Part shown: positions 1-7,662 of the stretch, one piece after another
Layout: each line of letters opens with the position of its first letter
How positions within the stretch are numbered: position 1 is the first letter of the stretch
Origin: Lactobacillus acetotolerans DSM 20749 = JCM 3825
GTDB lineage: Bacteria > Bacillota > Bacilli > Lactobacillales > Lactobacillaceae
Assembly: GCF_001436775.1 (NCBI RefSeq)
Contig: NZ_AYZC01000010.1
Location: 1-38,336 of the forward strand
DNA length: 38,336 bases
Reading direction: 5' to 3'
Notes under the pieces: model-generated
The model's database searches: none
Told to the model about the DNA's origin: nothing
What the model saw: only the letters and a program-made list of their open reading frames with translations
Made by a program: the position numbers and the translations under genes

Positions 1-29
1 AATGGATGCCTTTTAAAAGCCTAGCGATT

Positions 30-55
30 GTCAATGTCTTAACTTAATGACATTG
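30..55 (+). repeat. 26-bp palindromic repeat, copy 1
   Basis: GTCAATGTC and GACATTGAC form perfect 9-bp arms (30-38 and 49-57) around a 10-base loop. The 26 bases 30-55 recur exactly, in reverse complement, at 38282-38307. In both copies the element precedes a T-run when read from outside into the window, as expected for the 3' end of a repeated outside gene or IS. The identity of that element is not known from this window. Confidence 0.7.
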
Positions 56-78
56 ACGCTCATACGAGCGTTTTTTTT
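56..78 (+). terminator. Intrinsic terminator of a gene left of the window
   Basis: The stem ACGCTC/GAGCGT with loop ATAC is followed by eight T residues. It faces the plus strand, so it ends a transcript entering from the left. It lies immediately after the 26-bp palindromic repeat. Confidence 0.75.
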
Positions 79-250
79 ATTAAACAAATAAGTCATCACT
101 AAATCGTTATATTATGATTAAGCATTAGCTTTAACTATCTTGCCCTACTACGATAGTAATAATAATTAATTATTATGCTTAAGTCAAATCCAATATTTAA
201 AAACTTTGTGAAATTTATCAAATAATTTCATTACACGTGTTATTTTAAAT
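79..250. other. AT-rich non-coding edge region
   Basis: No gene is supported between 1 and 315. Apart from the repeat and the two terminators, the stretch holds a perfect 16-bp AT palindrome at 160-175 and an outer inverted repeat (TTAAGCAT at 118-125, ATGCTTAA at 175-182). These are plausible in sequence this AT-rich and may mean nothing. Confidence 0.4.
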
Positions 251-287
251 AAAAAATAATAAAGCATAGGTCAATATCCTACACTTT
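251..287 (-). terminator. Intrinsic terminator after birA
   Basis: On the minus strand AAAGTGTAGG (287-278) pairs with CCTATGCTTT (270-261), with two G-T wobbles and a 7-base loop. A T-rich tail follows (260-251). It lies 29 bases past the birA stop and ends leftward transcription. Confidence 0.75.
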
Positions 288-315
288 ATCACCTAAATTT
301 ATACGGTTTTTACTA

Positions 316-1101
316 TTAACCCTGGTAAAGATTATCTGGTGACGCCACCTTAACTACTTCACCGGTAGAAATAGTTTCTAATTTATTCTGCGCATTTTTC
401 ACAATCAAAGAACCGTTATTATCAATTTTTTCTGCAATTCCACTAATGGATCTGTTGCCTAACTTAATAATTACCTTATTATGCAAAGTCTCTAATCTTT
501 TGCCATATTCAGGCAAAAATTGACCATCCTGATAATTCTTTAGCATTCTTAAGCAATTATTAGTAATCATTGCTATCAATAAATCACGGTTAATTAACCT
601 TTTATCTTTTATATCTCCAGCTTTAAACTGTAATTGTTTAGGGAAAGCAGCAGTATTTAAATTTAATCCTATACCGATAACCAAATTACCATTAACTACT
701 TCTGTCAATATCCCGCCCACTTTTTTATGATTAACCAAAATATCGTTTATCCATTTTATCTTAAAATCGACAGTTGGATAAAATTTTAGTAATGCATTTA
801 TCACCGCAACCACTGTTCCAGTTGTAATAAGACCTTCTTTAGCTGGAATGATTTTTATTTTAGGCACTAGGATACTCATATATATTCCTGTGCCCTTGGG
901 CGAGAAAAAAGCTCTCTGGTGTAAGCCATGTCCGGCAGTTTGTTGCTCACTAACAAACAGATGGGGACAACGAAGGATATTTTTCTTGGAAAAGGCCTTA
1001 GCGTAATCATTGGTTGAGGATATCTCCTTAAAAACAGAAACAGCAACGTTAGTTTGCAAATTAGCCTGGATTTCTTCCTTATTTAAAGCTAGAAATTGCA
1101 T
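316..1101 (-). CDS. birA: Biotin--[acetyl-CoA-carboxylase] ligase, no DNA-binding domain
   Basis: This enzyme activates biotin to biotinyl-AMP and transfers it to the lysine of AccB, whose gene is in the same cluster. Visible family motifs are KWIND (116-120) and KVGGIL (127-132), plus a small C-terminal SH3-like domain. At 261 residues with no N-terminal helix-turn-helix, it is the monofunctional type and cannot act as a biotin repressor. The start is fixed by GGAGGAATT directly before the ATG. The adenylate-binding loop, usually GRGRRGR, reads GHGLHQR here (57-63), so two of its arginines are replaced. It is the last gene of the fatty acid cluster but is separated from the upstream gene by a strong hairpin terminator, so it probably depends on read-through or a weak promoter of its own. 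Confidence 0.93.
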   Translation of the reverse strand: MQFLALNKEEIQANLQTNVAVSVFKEISSTNDYAKAFSKKNILRCPHLFVSEQQTAGHGLHQRAFFSPKGTGIYMSILVPKIKIIPAKEGLITTGTVVAVINALLKFYPTVDFKIKWINDILVNHKKVGGILTEVVNGNLVIGIGLNLNTAAFPKQLQFKAGDIKDKRLINRDLLIAMITNNCLRMLKNYQDGQFLPEYGKRLETLHNKVIIKLGNRSISGIAEKIDNNGSLIVKNAQNKLETISTGEVVKVASPDNLYQG

Positions 1102-1120
1102 AATTCCTCCATTATATACT

Positions 1121-1155
1121 AAAAAATCTGTGAAGCAGCAACTTCACAGATTTTT
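1121..1155 (-). terminator. Strong hairpin terminator between ppt and birA
   Basis: AAAAATCTGTGAAG (1122-1135) and CTTCACAGATTTTT (1142-1155) form a perfect 14-bp stem with a 6-base loop. Read on the minus strand it ends in TTTTTT. The right arm overlaps the last bases of the phosphopantetheinyl transferase gene. It should stop most transcripts of the fab-acc operon before birA. Confidence 0.8.
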
Positions 1156-1777
1156 ATTTATCATAAATAGCAACTGTAGACACATAGTCTGGATCAGGTA
1201 AATAGTCATCTATATAATAATTATTTTCATGCCATTTTGCATGGTGCAGATCGGAAATCTTAACTTTGCGAACACCACCACTTAAACCAACGCCAGCTGC
1301 TTTTAATACTGCTTCTTTAACTGTCCATAATTTCAGAATAACCTTAGATTGCGCTTGAGAATCAGCAATAGCATCTAAATATTTTTGCTCATCAGACGTA
1401 AAAGCCCGTCTAATCCGTTTTAATTCTATCGGCCTTATTGATTCCAAATCTATCCCGATTGGCTGCTTACTAATCGCAACAACCAAAGTATCGGCAGAAT
1501 CGGTAATATTAAAATGATAATCATGGTTTGCCAAATAGGGCTTGCCATGATCACCATATTTTATATAACCAGGAGCAGTGATCACAGAAACTGATTGCCC
1601 TAATAATTTAGCTAACAAAATACGACCGACTATAAAACGTTGTTTACGCGCTGAATTTCTAAATTCAGCTAGCTGTCCTTTTAAGCTTGGCACCGCAGCC
1701 ACTTTTTTGAATTCAGCAGAAGAAACCATCTTACTAACCGATGTACTCAAATATTTAAATGTTGCCTGCTTTTTCAT
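1154..1777 (-). CDS. 4'-phosphopantetheinyl transferase, Sfp type
   Basis: It is predicted to move the phosphopantetheine arm of CoA onto the serine of AcpP, turning apo-ACP into working carrier. Family motifs are IGIDLESI (107-114, with metal-binding Asp110 and Glu112) and WTVKEAVLKA (151-160, with Lys154 and Glu155). The usual FNISHS motif reads FNITDS (89-94), so the conserved His is Asp. At 207 residues it is the long Sfp/AcpT type rather than the short AcpS type. Its ATG shares one base with the fabI stop (TAATG), so it is translationally coupled to the fatty acid operon, which points to AcpP as its client. Whether it also serves other carriers cannot be told from this window. Confidence 0.9.
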   Translation of the reverse strand: MKKQATFKYLSTSVSKMVSSAEFKKVAAVPSLKGQLAEFRNSARKQRFIVGRILLAKLLGQSVSVITAPGYIKYGDHGKPYLANHDYHFNITDSADTLVVAISKQPIGIDLESIRPIELKRIRRAFTSDEQKYLDAIADSQAQSKVILKLWTVKEAVLKAAGVGLSGGVRKVKISDLHHAKWHENNYYIDDYLPDPDYVSTVAIYDK

Positions 1778-2535
1778 TAAATCAAGTGAACTCCCTTATC
1801 AACGTAGATAATGTCCCCGGTAAGACCGGTCGACAAATCACTCATCAAGAAGGCAGCAGTATTGCCAACTTCATCAATAGTGACACTCTTATCGTTCACC
1901 GTTAGAGCCTTTGACATTTCAAGTAACTTCATGTGTTCCTTAATCCCGGTAACGGCCAAGGTCTTTAAGGCTCCAGCTGAAATGGCATTGACCCGAATGC
2001 CATCCTTGCCTAAGTCCCGTGCTAAGTAACGAACATTGGCTTCAAGCGAAGCCTTAGCAACACCCATCATATTATAGTTAGGAATCGCACGTGTAGAACC
2101 AAAGTAGGTCATCGTCATAACGCTGCCTGGATTATTTAAAATCGGCTTAGCGTAACGGCAAACTGAAATTAAAGAATAAGCACTTATATTTTCAGCTAAA
2201 TCATAGCCTTCCTTGTTGGTCTTAACGAAATCATTTGTCAAGGTATCCCTATCGGCATAAGCAATAGCGTGAATAACGCCATCGATTTTGCCACACTTTG
2301 AGCCAATTTCTTTAAAGGCTTTCTCAACGTTTTTATCTTCAGAAACGTCACATACAACTAAGATAGCGTCATCCGGGACAAAACGCTTGATGCTCCTCTT
2401 CATACGGTCATTTTGATAAGTTAGTATTACCTGTGCACCTTGTCTAAGTAATGCTTGGGTACATCCCCACGCAATACTTTTCTTATTTGCAACTCCCATG
2501 ACAACAATCTTTTTGCCATCTAAAATTCCAGCCAT
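1777..2535 (-). CDS. fabI: Enoyl-[acyl-carrier-protein] reductase FabI
   Basis: It reduces trans-2-enoyl-ACP with NAD(P)H, the last step of each elongation round. It is an SDR-fold protein with the FabI signature: the GVANKKSIAWG nucleotide loop (14-24), Tyr144, and the catalytic pair Tyr154/Lys161 in YNMMGVAK with FabI spacing (Y-x6-K). Its 252 residues are normal. It lies between accA (16 bases upstream) and the phosphopantetheinyl transferase (1-base overlap), near the end of the operon. It is the only enoyl reductase in the cluster, since no FabK or FabL is present, and FabI is the target of triclosan-type inhibitors in related bacteria. Confidence 0.96.
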   Translation of the reverse strand: MAGILDGKKIVVMGVANKKSIAWGCTQALLRQGAQVILTYQNDRMKRSIKRFVPDDAILVVCDVSEDKNVEKAFKEIGSKCGKIDGVIHAIAYADRDTLTNDFVKTNKEGYDLAENISAYSLISVCRYAKPILNNPGSVMTMTYFGSTRAIPNYNMMGVAKASLEANVRYLARDLGKDGIRVNAISAGALKTLAVTGIKEHMKLLEMSKALTVNDKSVTIDEVGNTAAFLMSDLSTGLTGDIIYVDKGVHLI

Positions 2536-2551
2536 TATTTATTCCTCTTTA

Positions 2552-3322
2552 TTAATATCTCGCGTATCTTTGCTGTCTTCTACTTACCAATTCTTCAACC
2601 GGTAATTTTTCCAAAGCAGTAAATTTATTATTTAAAAACTTAGCTAATTTTTTAATATCCTGATCAGATTTTATTTCCGGTAAAACCTGGTCAACGATTT
2701 TATCATTTAATAATTCTTGCGGCGTTAGTCCCATCTCAGCGGCTGCAGCTGGAGCTTTCTTGGCATCCTTCCACATAATTGAAGCATATCCTTCAGGTGA
2801 AAGAACAGAATACATACTATCTTTAACCATGTATACCTGATCCCCGCAACAAAGGGCAATGGCACCACCACTGCCACCTTCACCAAGAATAATACTTATA
2901 TACGGCGTTTTCAGCTGCATCCCTTGCAATAAACATTGCGCAATTGCTTCTCCTTGGCCATGATATTCTGAATTAACGTCAGGATAAGCGCCTGGGGTAT
3001 TCACTAGGGCTAAAATTGGCCGGTGAAATTTCTCGGCTTGCTTCATTACTCGTAAAGCCTTGCGGTAACCTTCCGGTGTGGGACTGCCAAAGTGGCGTTT
3101 AATATTGGAATCAGTATCTTTTCCTTTAGAAATACCCACAACGGTAATCGGATGATCGGCTAAATAACCAATACCAGCAATAACGGCTGGATCGTCACCT
3201 GCTTTGCGATCGCCATGTAACTCAAAAAAGCCATCAACCAATTTTTTGATTAAGTCACTAGTAAGAATCTTATCTTGGCTTCTAGCAGCTTTGACGGTTT
3301 GATAAGCTGTGTTTTTATCCAT
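2552..3322 (-). CDS. accA: Acetyl-CoA carboxylase carboxyltransferase subunit alpha
   Basis: With AccD it forms the carboxyltransferase that moves CO2 from biotin on AccB to acetyl-CoA, making malonyl-CoA. Family features are HGDRKAGDDPAV near residue 36, then NTPGAYPDVNSE, and the oxyanion-type glycine stretch GEGGSGGAIALCCGD. Its 256 residues match the short AccA of lactobacilli, which lacks the longer N-terminal helix of the E. coli protein. It starts one base after the accD stop, so the two subunits should be made in equal amounts by coupled translation. Confidence 0.95.
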   Translation of the reverse strand: MDKNTAYQTVKAARSQDKILTSDLIKKLVDGFFELHGDRKAGDDPAVIAGIGYLADHPITVVGISKGKDTDSNIKRHFGSPTPEGYRKALRVMKQAEKFHRPILALVNTPGAYPDVNSEYHGQGEAIAQCLLQGMQLKTPYISIILGEGGSGGAIALCCGDQVYMVKDSMYSVLSPEGYASIMWKDAKKAPAAAAEMGLTPQELLNDKIVDQVLPEIKSDQDIKKLAKFLNNKFTALEKLPVEELVSRRQQRYARY

Positions 3323-3323
3323 C

Positions 3324-4148
3324 TTAAAACTCCTTTTGATGCAACTTAATTAATTTATACAAAGTCGGCTTAACTTCTTTTCTGGCTATAACGGCATCGA
3401 TAAAGCCGTGCTCTTCAACTGTTTCAGCCCGTTGAAAATTAGCCGGTAATTTTTGATGAATGGTTTGTTCGATTACCCGGCGGCCGGCAAATCCTACCAA
3501 AGCATGTTTTTCAGCTAAAATAATGTCACCTTGCATGGCAAAACTGGCGGTAACACCACCAGTAGTCGGGTCACACAGGACAACAATATATAGGAGGCCC
3601 GCTTGATCGTGTTTGGCAACCGCAGAAGAAATCTTCGCCATTTGCATTAATGAATCAATTCCTTCTTGCATCCTGGCACCACCAGAAGCGGTGAACATGA
3701 CAACCGGCAGTTTATCTGCAGTAGCCTTATTAAACATTCTGGCAATTTTCTCACCAGTGGCTGAGCCTAAACTTCCCATAATAAAGTAAGGATCCATAAT
3801 ACCGGTGTAAAAAGACAAGTCTTTGATTTTAGCTTTTCCAGTTAGGACACTCTCTTTTAAACCCGTGAGTTTTTCCGCCTTAGCAATCTTTTCACGGTAT
3901 TTTTTATTAGTGTAGCGATCCGGAATTGTTAACTCTGCGTCCATTTCCTCAAAGTCATCAAAGGTTAGTTTAACCCGTCGTTTAGCTAAAATACGAAATG
4001 CAAAACCACATTTGGGACAAACATGCTCCGGACCTATATCTTCACGAAAAGAAACTTCGTGGCAATAAGGACATTTAACTAATAAGTGGTCCGGAATATT
4101 GTCCATTCGCTTTTTGAAAACATCAGGATCCTGCTTAATTTGATTCAT
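3324..4148 (-). CDS. accD: Acetyl-CoA carboxylase carboxyltransferase subunit beta
   Basis: This is the beta half of the carboxyltransferase. The N-terminus carries the four-cysteine zinc ribbon typical of AccD (Cys26, Cys29, Cys44, Cys47 in CPYC and CPKC). The crotonase-like core follows, with GSLGSATGEKI, ASGGARMQEG and DPTTGGVTASFAMQGD. Its 274 residues are normal. Its start overlaps the end of accC by 14 bases and accA follows after one base, so accC-accD-accA is tightly coupled. Confidence 0.95.
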   Translation of the reverse strand: MNQIKQDPDVFKKRMDNIPDHLLVKCPYCHEVSFREDIGPEHVCPKCGFAFRILAKRRVKLTFDDFEEMDAELTIPDRYTNKKYREKIAKAEKLTGLKESVLTGKAKIKDLSFYTGIMDPYFIMGSLGSATGEKIARMFNKATADKLPVVMFTASGGARMQEGIDSLMQMAKISSAVAKHDQAGLLYIVVLCDPTTGGVTASFAMQGDIILAEKHALVGFAGRRVIEQTIHQKLPANFQRAETVEEHGFIDAVIARKEVKPTLYKLIKLHQKEF

Positions 4149-5508
4149 GGAAGCCTCCTTGTTCAGTTAACAAATGCTTCTGCACAAATTCATTGGTATA
4201 AGTACTCTTTTTAAAAGCATCTGTATTTAATAAGGTAGACAAAAAGTTTGTATTGGTTTTTACACCATTGATTTGTAGTTCTTTAAGCATCCGTTTCATT
4301 TTAGTGACCGCATCTTTACGGTCGTCCATATGAACAATCAGCTTAGCAATCATTGAATCATAATACGGAGAAATGAAGCTACCCGTTGTAACTCCAGAAT
4401 CAATCCGGACTCCTAAAGTTCCCATTGGCAAAAACAACTTAGAAATTGTACCCGGACTAGGCATAAAATTATTTTCTGGGTCTTCCGCATTCAGGCGGCA
4501 TTCAATTGCATAACCTTTAACCTCAGCATCTTTTTGGGTAAAGGGTAATTTTTCATTGGCCGCTACTAAAATTTGGGCTTTAATCAGTTCAATTCCTGTT
4601 ACTTCTTCTGAAATTGTATGCTCAACCTGCAAACGTGCATTCATTTCCATAAAGTACATATTATTCTTATTATCCATTAAGAATTCATAAGTACCGGTAT
4701 TGGTATAACCAATTTCCCTGGTCGTCTTAGCAAGCAGCTCACCAATTTGCTGTCGCTGTGCAGATGAAATCTGCGTACAAGGGCTTTCCTCCATTATCTT
4801 TTGGTGATTTCTTTGCATTGAACAGTCACGCTCTGGGAGGTAAACCACGTTGCCAAAATTATCAGCAATTACCTGCATTTCGACATGTTTAGCGCCATGC
4901 AATAATTTTTCAATGTAAATTCGATCATCATCAAACGATATCCTGGCTTCTTCTTGCGTTTGTAAGAAGGCAGATTCTAAATCAGCAGCATGATCGACTT
5001 CACGGATACCTTTGCCACCGCCACCAGAAACAGCCTTTAAAAGAATGGGATAACCAATTTTATCGGCTACCTCTTTAGCTTCTTTAAGGCCTTTAACCGG
5101 GCCATCACTACCAGGAATAACCGGAACACCGTGCTTTTTCATAGTAGAACGGGCATTAGCCTTATTCCCCATCAAAGTAATTAATTTGGAACTGGGACCA
5201 ATATATTTGATATGACACTTAGTACATAAATCAGCAAATTCAGGATTTTCTGACAAAAAACCGTAACCGGGATGAATGGCTTCACAACCGGTCAGATTGG
5301 CTGCACTAATAATCTGTGACATATTTAAATATGACTCAGATGGTTGGAAACCACCGATACAAACCGCTTCATCAGCCAGTGAAACAAATAAACTATCTTT
5401 ATCAGCTACAGAGTAAACTGCCACTGCCTTAATGTGTAAATCATGCAGAGCACGAATTATTTGAACGGCAATCTCTCCCCGGTTAGCTACCAAGACTTTT
5501 TTAAACAC
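4135..5508 (-). CDS. accC: Acetyl-CoA carboxylase, biotin carboxylase subunit
   Basis: It carboxylates the biotin carried by AccB, using ATP and bicarbonate. It is an ATP-grasp enzyme with the glycine-rich loop GGGGKG (162-167), the HPGYGFLSENPEFA motif, and the metal and bicarbonate residues in EMNARLQVEHT (288-298). At 457 residues it is full length, with the biotin-carboxylase C-terminal domain present and no fused carrier domain; the carrier AccB is encoded separately upstream. fabZ ends 12 bases before its start, and accD overlaps its 3' end. Confidence 0.96.
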   Translation of the reverse strand: MFKKVLVANRGEIAVQIIRALHDLHIKAVAVYSVADKDSLFVSLADEAVCIGGFQPSESYLNMSQIISAANLTGCEAIHPGYGFLSENPEFADLCTKCHIKYIGPSSKLITLMGNKANARSTMKKHGVPVIPGSDGPVKGLKEAKEVADKIGYPILLKAVSGGGGKGIREVDHAADLESAFLQTQEEARISFDDDRIYIEKLLHGAKHVEMQVIADNFGNVVYLPERDCSMQRNHQKIMEESPCTQISSAQRQQIGELLAKTTREIGYTNTGTYEFLMDNKNNMYFMEMNARLQVEHTISEEVTGIELIKAQILVAANEKLPFTQKDAEVKGYAIECRLNAEDPENNFMPSPGTISKLFLPMGTLGVRIDSGVTTGSFISPYYDSMIAKLIVHMDDRKDAVTKMKRMLKELQINGVKTNTNFLSTLLNTDAFKKSTYTNEFVQKHLLTEQGGFHESN

Positions 5509-5520
5509 TTATTTCACTTC

Positions 5521-5937
5521 CTATTCAATTGCAAAGATTAAATCTGCGGTACAAATTTCTTTACCCTCGCGGGTAATTGTTCCGTGCCCTAATCCGATAT
5601 TGCCCCGCATTTTCTTCAATTTAACCGCTAAGGTCAACTTATCGCCCGGCCGGAAGTCATCTTTAAATTCGGCTCGTGGGATCCCACCAAAGAAAACATT
5701 TTTTCCCTTGTTTTTATCCATTGATAAAATAGCGGCAACTCCAGTCTGCGCCATAGCCTCGATCATTACTGGCCGTGGTGCAACTAAGTGATCAGCTGGT
5801 TGGTTAGCAAAGAACCACTCATCGATCGTTAATAATTTAGTCGCGGTCGAACCGATCCCAGGCTTTACGTCATTAAAACGGTCAATCATTTGAAAGGGAT
5901 AACGTTGCGGAATAGTCTTATTTACTTCCAGGTCCAT
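5521..5937 (-). CDS. fabZ: FabZ-like hot-dog protein lacking the usual catalytic His
   Basis: It belongs to the 3-hydroxyacyl-ACP dehydratase (FabZ/FabA) family and is the second such gene in the operon. The family start IPQRYPFQMIDR and the motif IEAMAQ (59-64) are clear, and the active-site Glu is kept (Glu60). A gap-free alignment with the first FabZ (His50/Glu64) puts Gln46 where the catalytic His should be: FFANQPAD here against FFQGHFPG there. The only nearby His is His50, four residues later. It may be a dehydratase with a moved base, a partner of the canonical FabZ, or an isomerase-type enzyme for unsaturated acyl chains. It sits between accB and accC, with 5- and 12-base gaps. Confidence 0.85.
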   Translation of the reverse strand: MDLEVNKTIPQRYPFQMIDRFNDVKPGIGSTATKLLTIDEWFFANQPADHLVAPRPVMIEAMAQTGVAAILSMDKNKGKNVFFGGIPRAEFKDDFRPGDKLTLAVKLKKMRGNIGLGHGTITREGKEICTADLIFAIE

Positions 5938-5942
5938 CAGAT

Positions 5943-6416
5943 TTACTCCTTAGTTATCTTAAAGATAGGTTGATCATATTGAACCATGTCTCCATCTTTA
6001 ACCAAAACTTCTTTGATTGTACCGCTGACTTTGCTCTTAACCTCGTTGACCATTTTCATGGCTTCAATTAAGCAGACAACTTCGCCTTTACTTACGTGAT
6101 CACCCACCGATTTAAATGCTGGTTTATCAGGCTTAGGTGACATATAAACGATCCCAACCAATGGTGCCTTAACTTGGGCTAAATTAGCATCATTTTCAGA
6201 AGCAGCAACCTTCTTTTGCGGTTTAGTAGCTGTAGCTACTGCAGCAGCATGCTGCATTGGTGTTGATTGAAGTGCCTTGGAATCATTAACAACTACCGGG
6301 GCACTGTCTGAACGTTTACTTAATGATAATTTGAAATCTTTATTAGAAAATTCAAAATCCTTCAATGAAGATTCATCAAACTTATCTAATAACCTTTCAA
6401 CATCTTTTTCTTTCAT
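5943..6416 (-). CDS. accB: Acetyl-CoA carboxylase biotin carboxyl carrier protein
   Basis: This is the mobile carrier arm of acetyl-CoA carboxylase. The C-terminal biotinyl domain has the EAMKM motif, with Lys121 as the residue that BirA should biotinylate. Before it lies a flexible Ala/Lys/Pro-rich linker (about 45-75), and the N-terminus is a short oligomerisation region. Its 157 residues are typical. It lies 3 bases after fabF and before the fabZ paralogue, and its modifying enzyme BirA is the last gene of the cluster. Confidence 0.95.
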   Translation of the reverse strand: MKEKDVERLLDKFDESSLKDFEFSNKDFKLSLSKRSDSAPVVVNDSKALQSTPMQHAAAVATATKPQKKVAASENDANLAQVKAPLVGIVYMSPKPDKPAFKSVGDHVSKGEVVCLIEAMKMVNEVKSKVSGTIKEVLVKDGDMVQYDQPIFKITKE

Positions 6417-6419
6417 AAA

Positions 6420-7649
6420 TCAATTAACTCCTTTAATGGCAATAACTGCATTATGACCGCCAAAACCAAATGAATTACTGATTGCTAGGTTAACCGGGGC
6501 TTTTTTATTTTCTTCAGTAACCAAGTTAACAGGGCATTCTTCATCTTGGTGACTGATGCCAACGTTTACCGGCATCTGATTCTTTTGAATTGCACCAACA
6601 ACTGCAACAGCTTCAATAGCACCGGCAGCACCCAATAAGTGGCCAGTCATTGATTTAGTACTACTTACTTTGACATGATCATTACCGGCAAACACGGCTT
6701 TAATAGCCTTAGCTTCGGCACTGTCATTATCCGCCGTAGCCGTACCGTGAGCGTTGATATAATCAACGTCTTGAGGACTGGCGCCAGACTCATCAACAGC
6801 CTGTTGCATCGCACGAATGGCACCTTTACCATCAGGGTCTGGAGCCGTCATATGATATGCATCGCTGGTAGTACCGTAACCAACAATTTCGGCTAAAATA
6901 TTGGCCCCGCGTTTTTGGGCATGGTCATAATTTTCAAGTACTAAGGTACCGGCACCTTCACCTAAGACAAAACCGTTCCGGTTTTTATCAAATGGTAACG
7001 AAGCCTTTAACGGATCAGTACTCTTAGAAAGTGCGGTTAGCGCAGCAAAGCCAGAAATCCCAATTTCATTAACTGAGGCTTCGGTTCCACCGGTAATCAT
7101 TGCTTGTGCCTTCCCATTTTTAATATATTCAAAAGCATTACCAATTGCATTTGTACCCGATGAACAAGCGGTAACAATCCCTTGACTCGTATTCAAAGCA
7201 TGAAACTGGATGGCGATATCACCGGCAGCCATATTAATAATTGAATCGGGAACAAATAACGGTGAAACCCGTTTAGGCCCCTTATCATGCATTTTGATAA
7301 TTTGTTCTTGAATGGTAGTCAAGCCACCAATTCCAGAACCATAAATGACACCTAAATCTTCAGGTTTAAGGTTATTTTCGTTTAAACCTGCCATCTCCAT
7401 AGCTTCAGAAGCACTGTACATGGCATAATTACAGAAATCATCATTCCGCCGTGCAATCTTCTTAGGCAAACGCTTCATAGGATCAAAATTCTTAACTTCA
7501 CCAGCAACCGTAATTCCGGTTGGTTCTGCATCAAATTTCGTTATCTTATTAATACCAACTTTTGAGGCAAATAAATTTTTGAAATAAGTTTCAACATCAT
7601 TACCTAAAGGGGTAACAGCCCCCATACCTGTAATTACAACTCTATTCAT
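6420..7649 (-). CDS. fabF: 3-oxoacyl-[acyl-carrier-protein] synthase II
   Basis: It condenses acyl-ACP with malonyl-ACP and extends the chain by two carbons. The thiolase-fold triad is visible: Cys162 in TACSSGTNAIG, His301 in NAHGTATADND and His337 in KSMTGHLLGAAGA. Its length of 409 residues is normal for FabF. It is the only elongating synthase in the cluster (no FabB), so it should handle both saturated and unsaturated chains. It lies 13 bases after fabG and 3 bases before accB. Confidence 0.96.
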   Translation of the reverse strand: MNRVVITGMGAVTPLGNDVETYFKNLFASKVGINKITKFDAEPTGITVAGEVKNFDPMKRLPKKIARRNDDFCNYAMYSASEAMEMAGLNENNLKPEDLGVIYGSGIGGLTTIQEQIIKMHDKGPKRVSPLFVPDSIINMAAGDIAIQFHALNTSQGIVTACSSGTNAIGNAFEYIKNGKAQAMITGGTEASVNEIGISGFAALTALSKSTDPLKASLPFDKNRNGFVLGEGAGTLVLENYDHAQKRGANILAEIVGYGTTSDAYHMTAPDPDGKGAIRAMQQAVDESGASPQDVDYINAHGTATADNDSAEAKAIKAVFAGNDHVKVSSTKSMTGHLLGAAGAIEAVAVVGAIQKNQMPVNVGISHQDEECPVNLVTEENKKAPVNLAISNSFGFGGHNAVIAIKGVN

Positions 7650-7662
7650 ATAGACCTCTTGC

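Noticed and set aside
118-182. AT-rich palindrome and outer inverted repeat as a possible origin or operator
   Set aside because: The sequence is so AT-rich that such repeats are expected; there are no DnaA boxes and no gene beside it.
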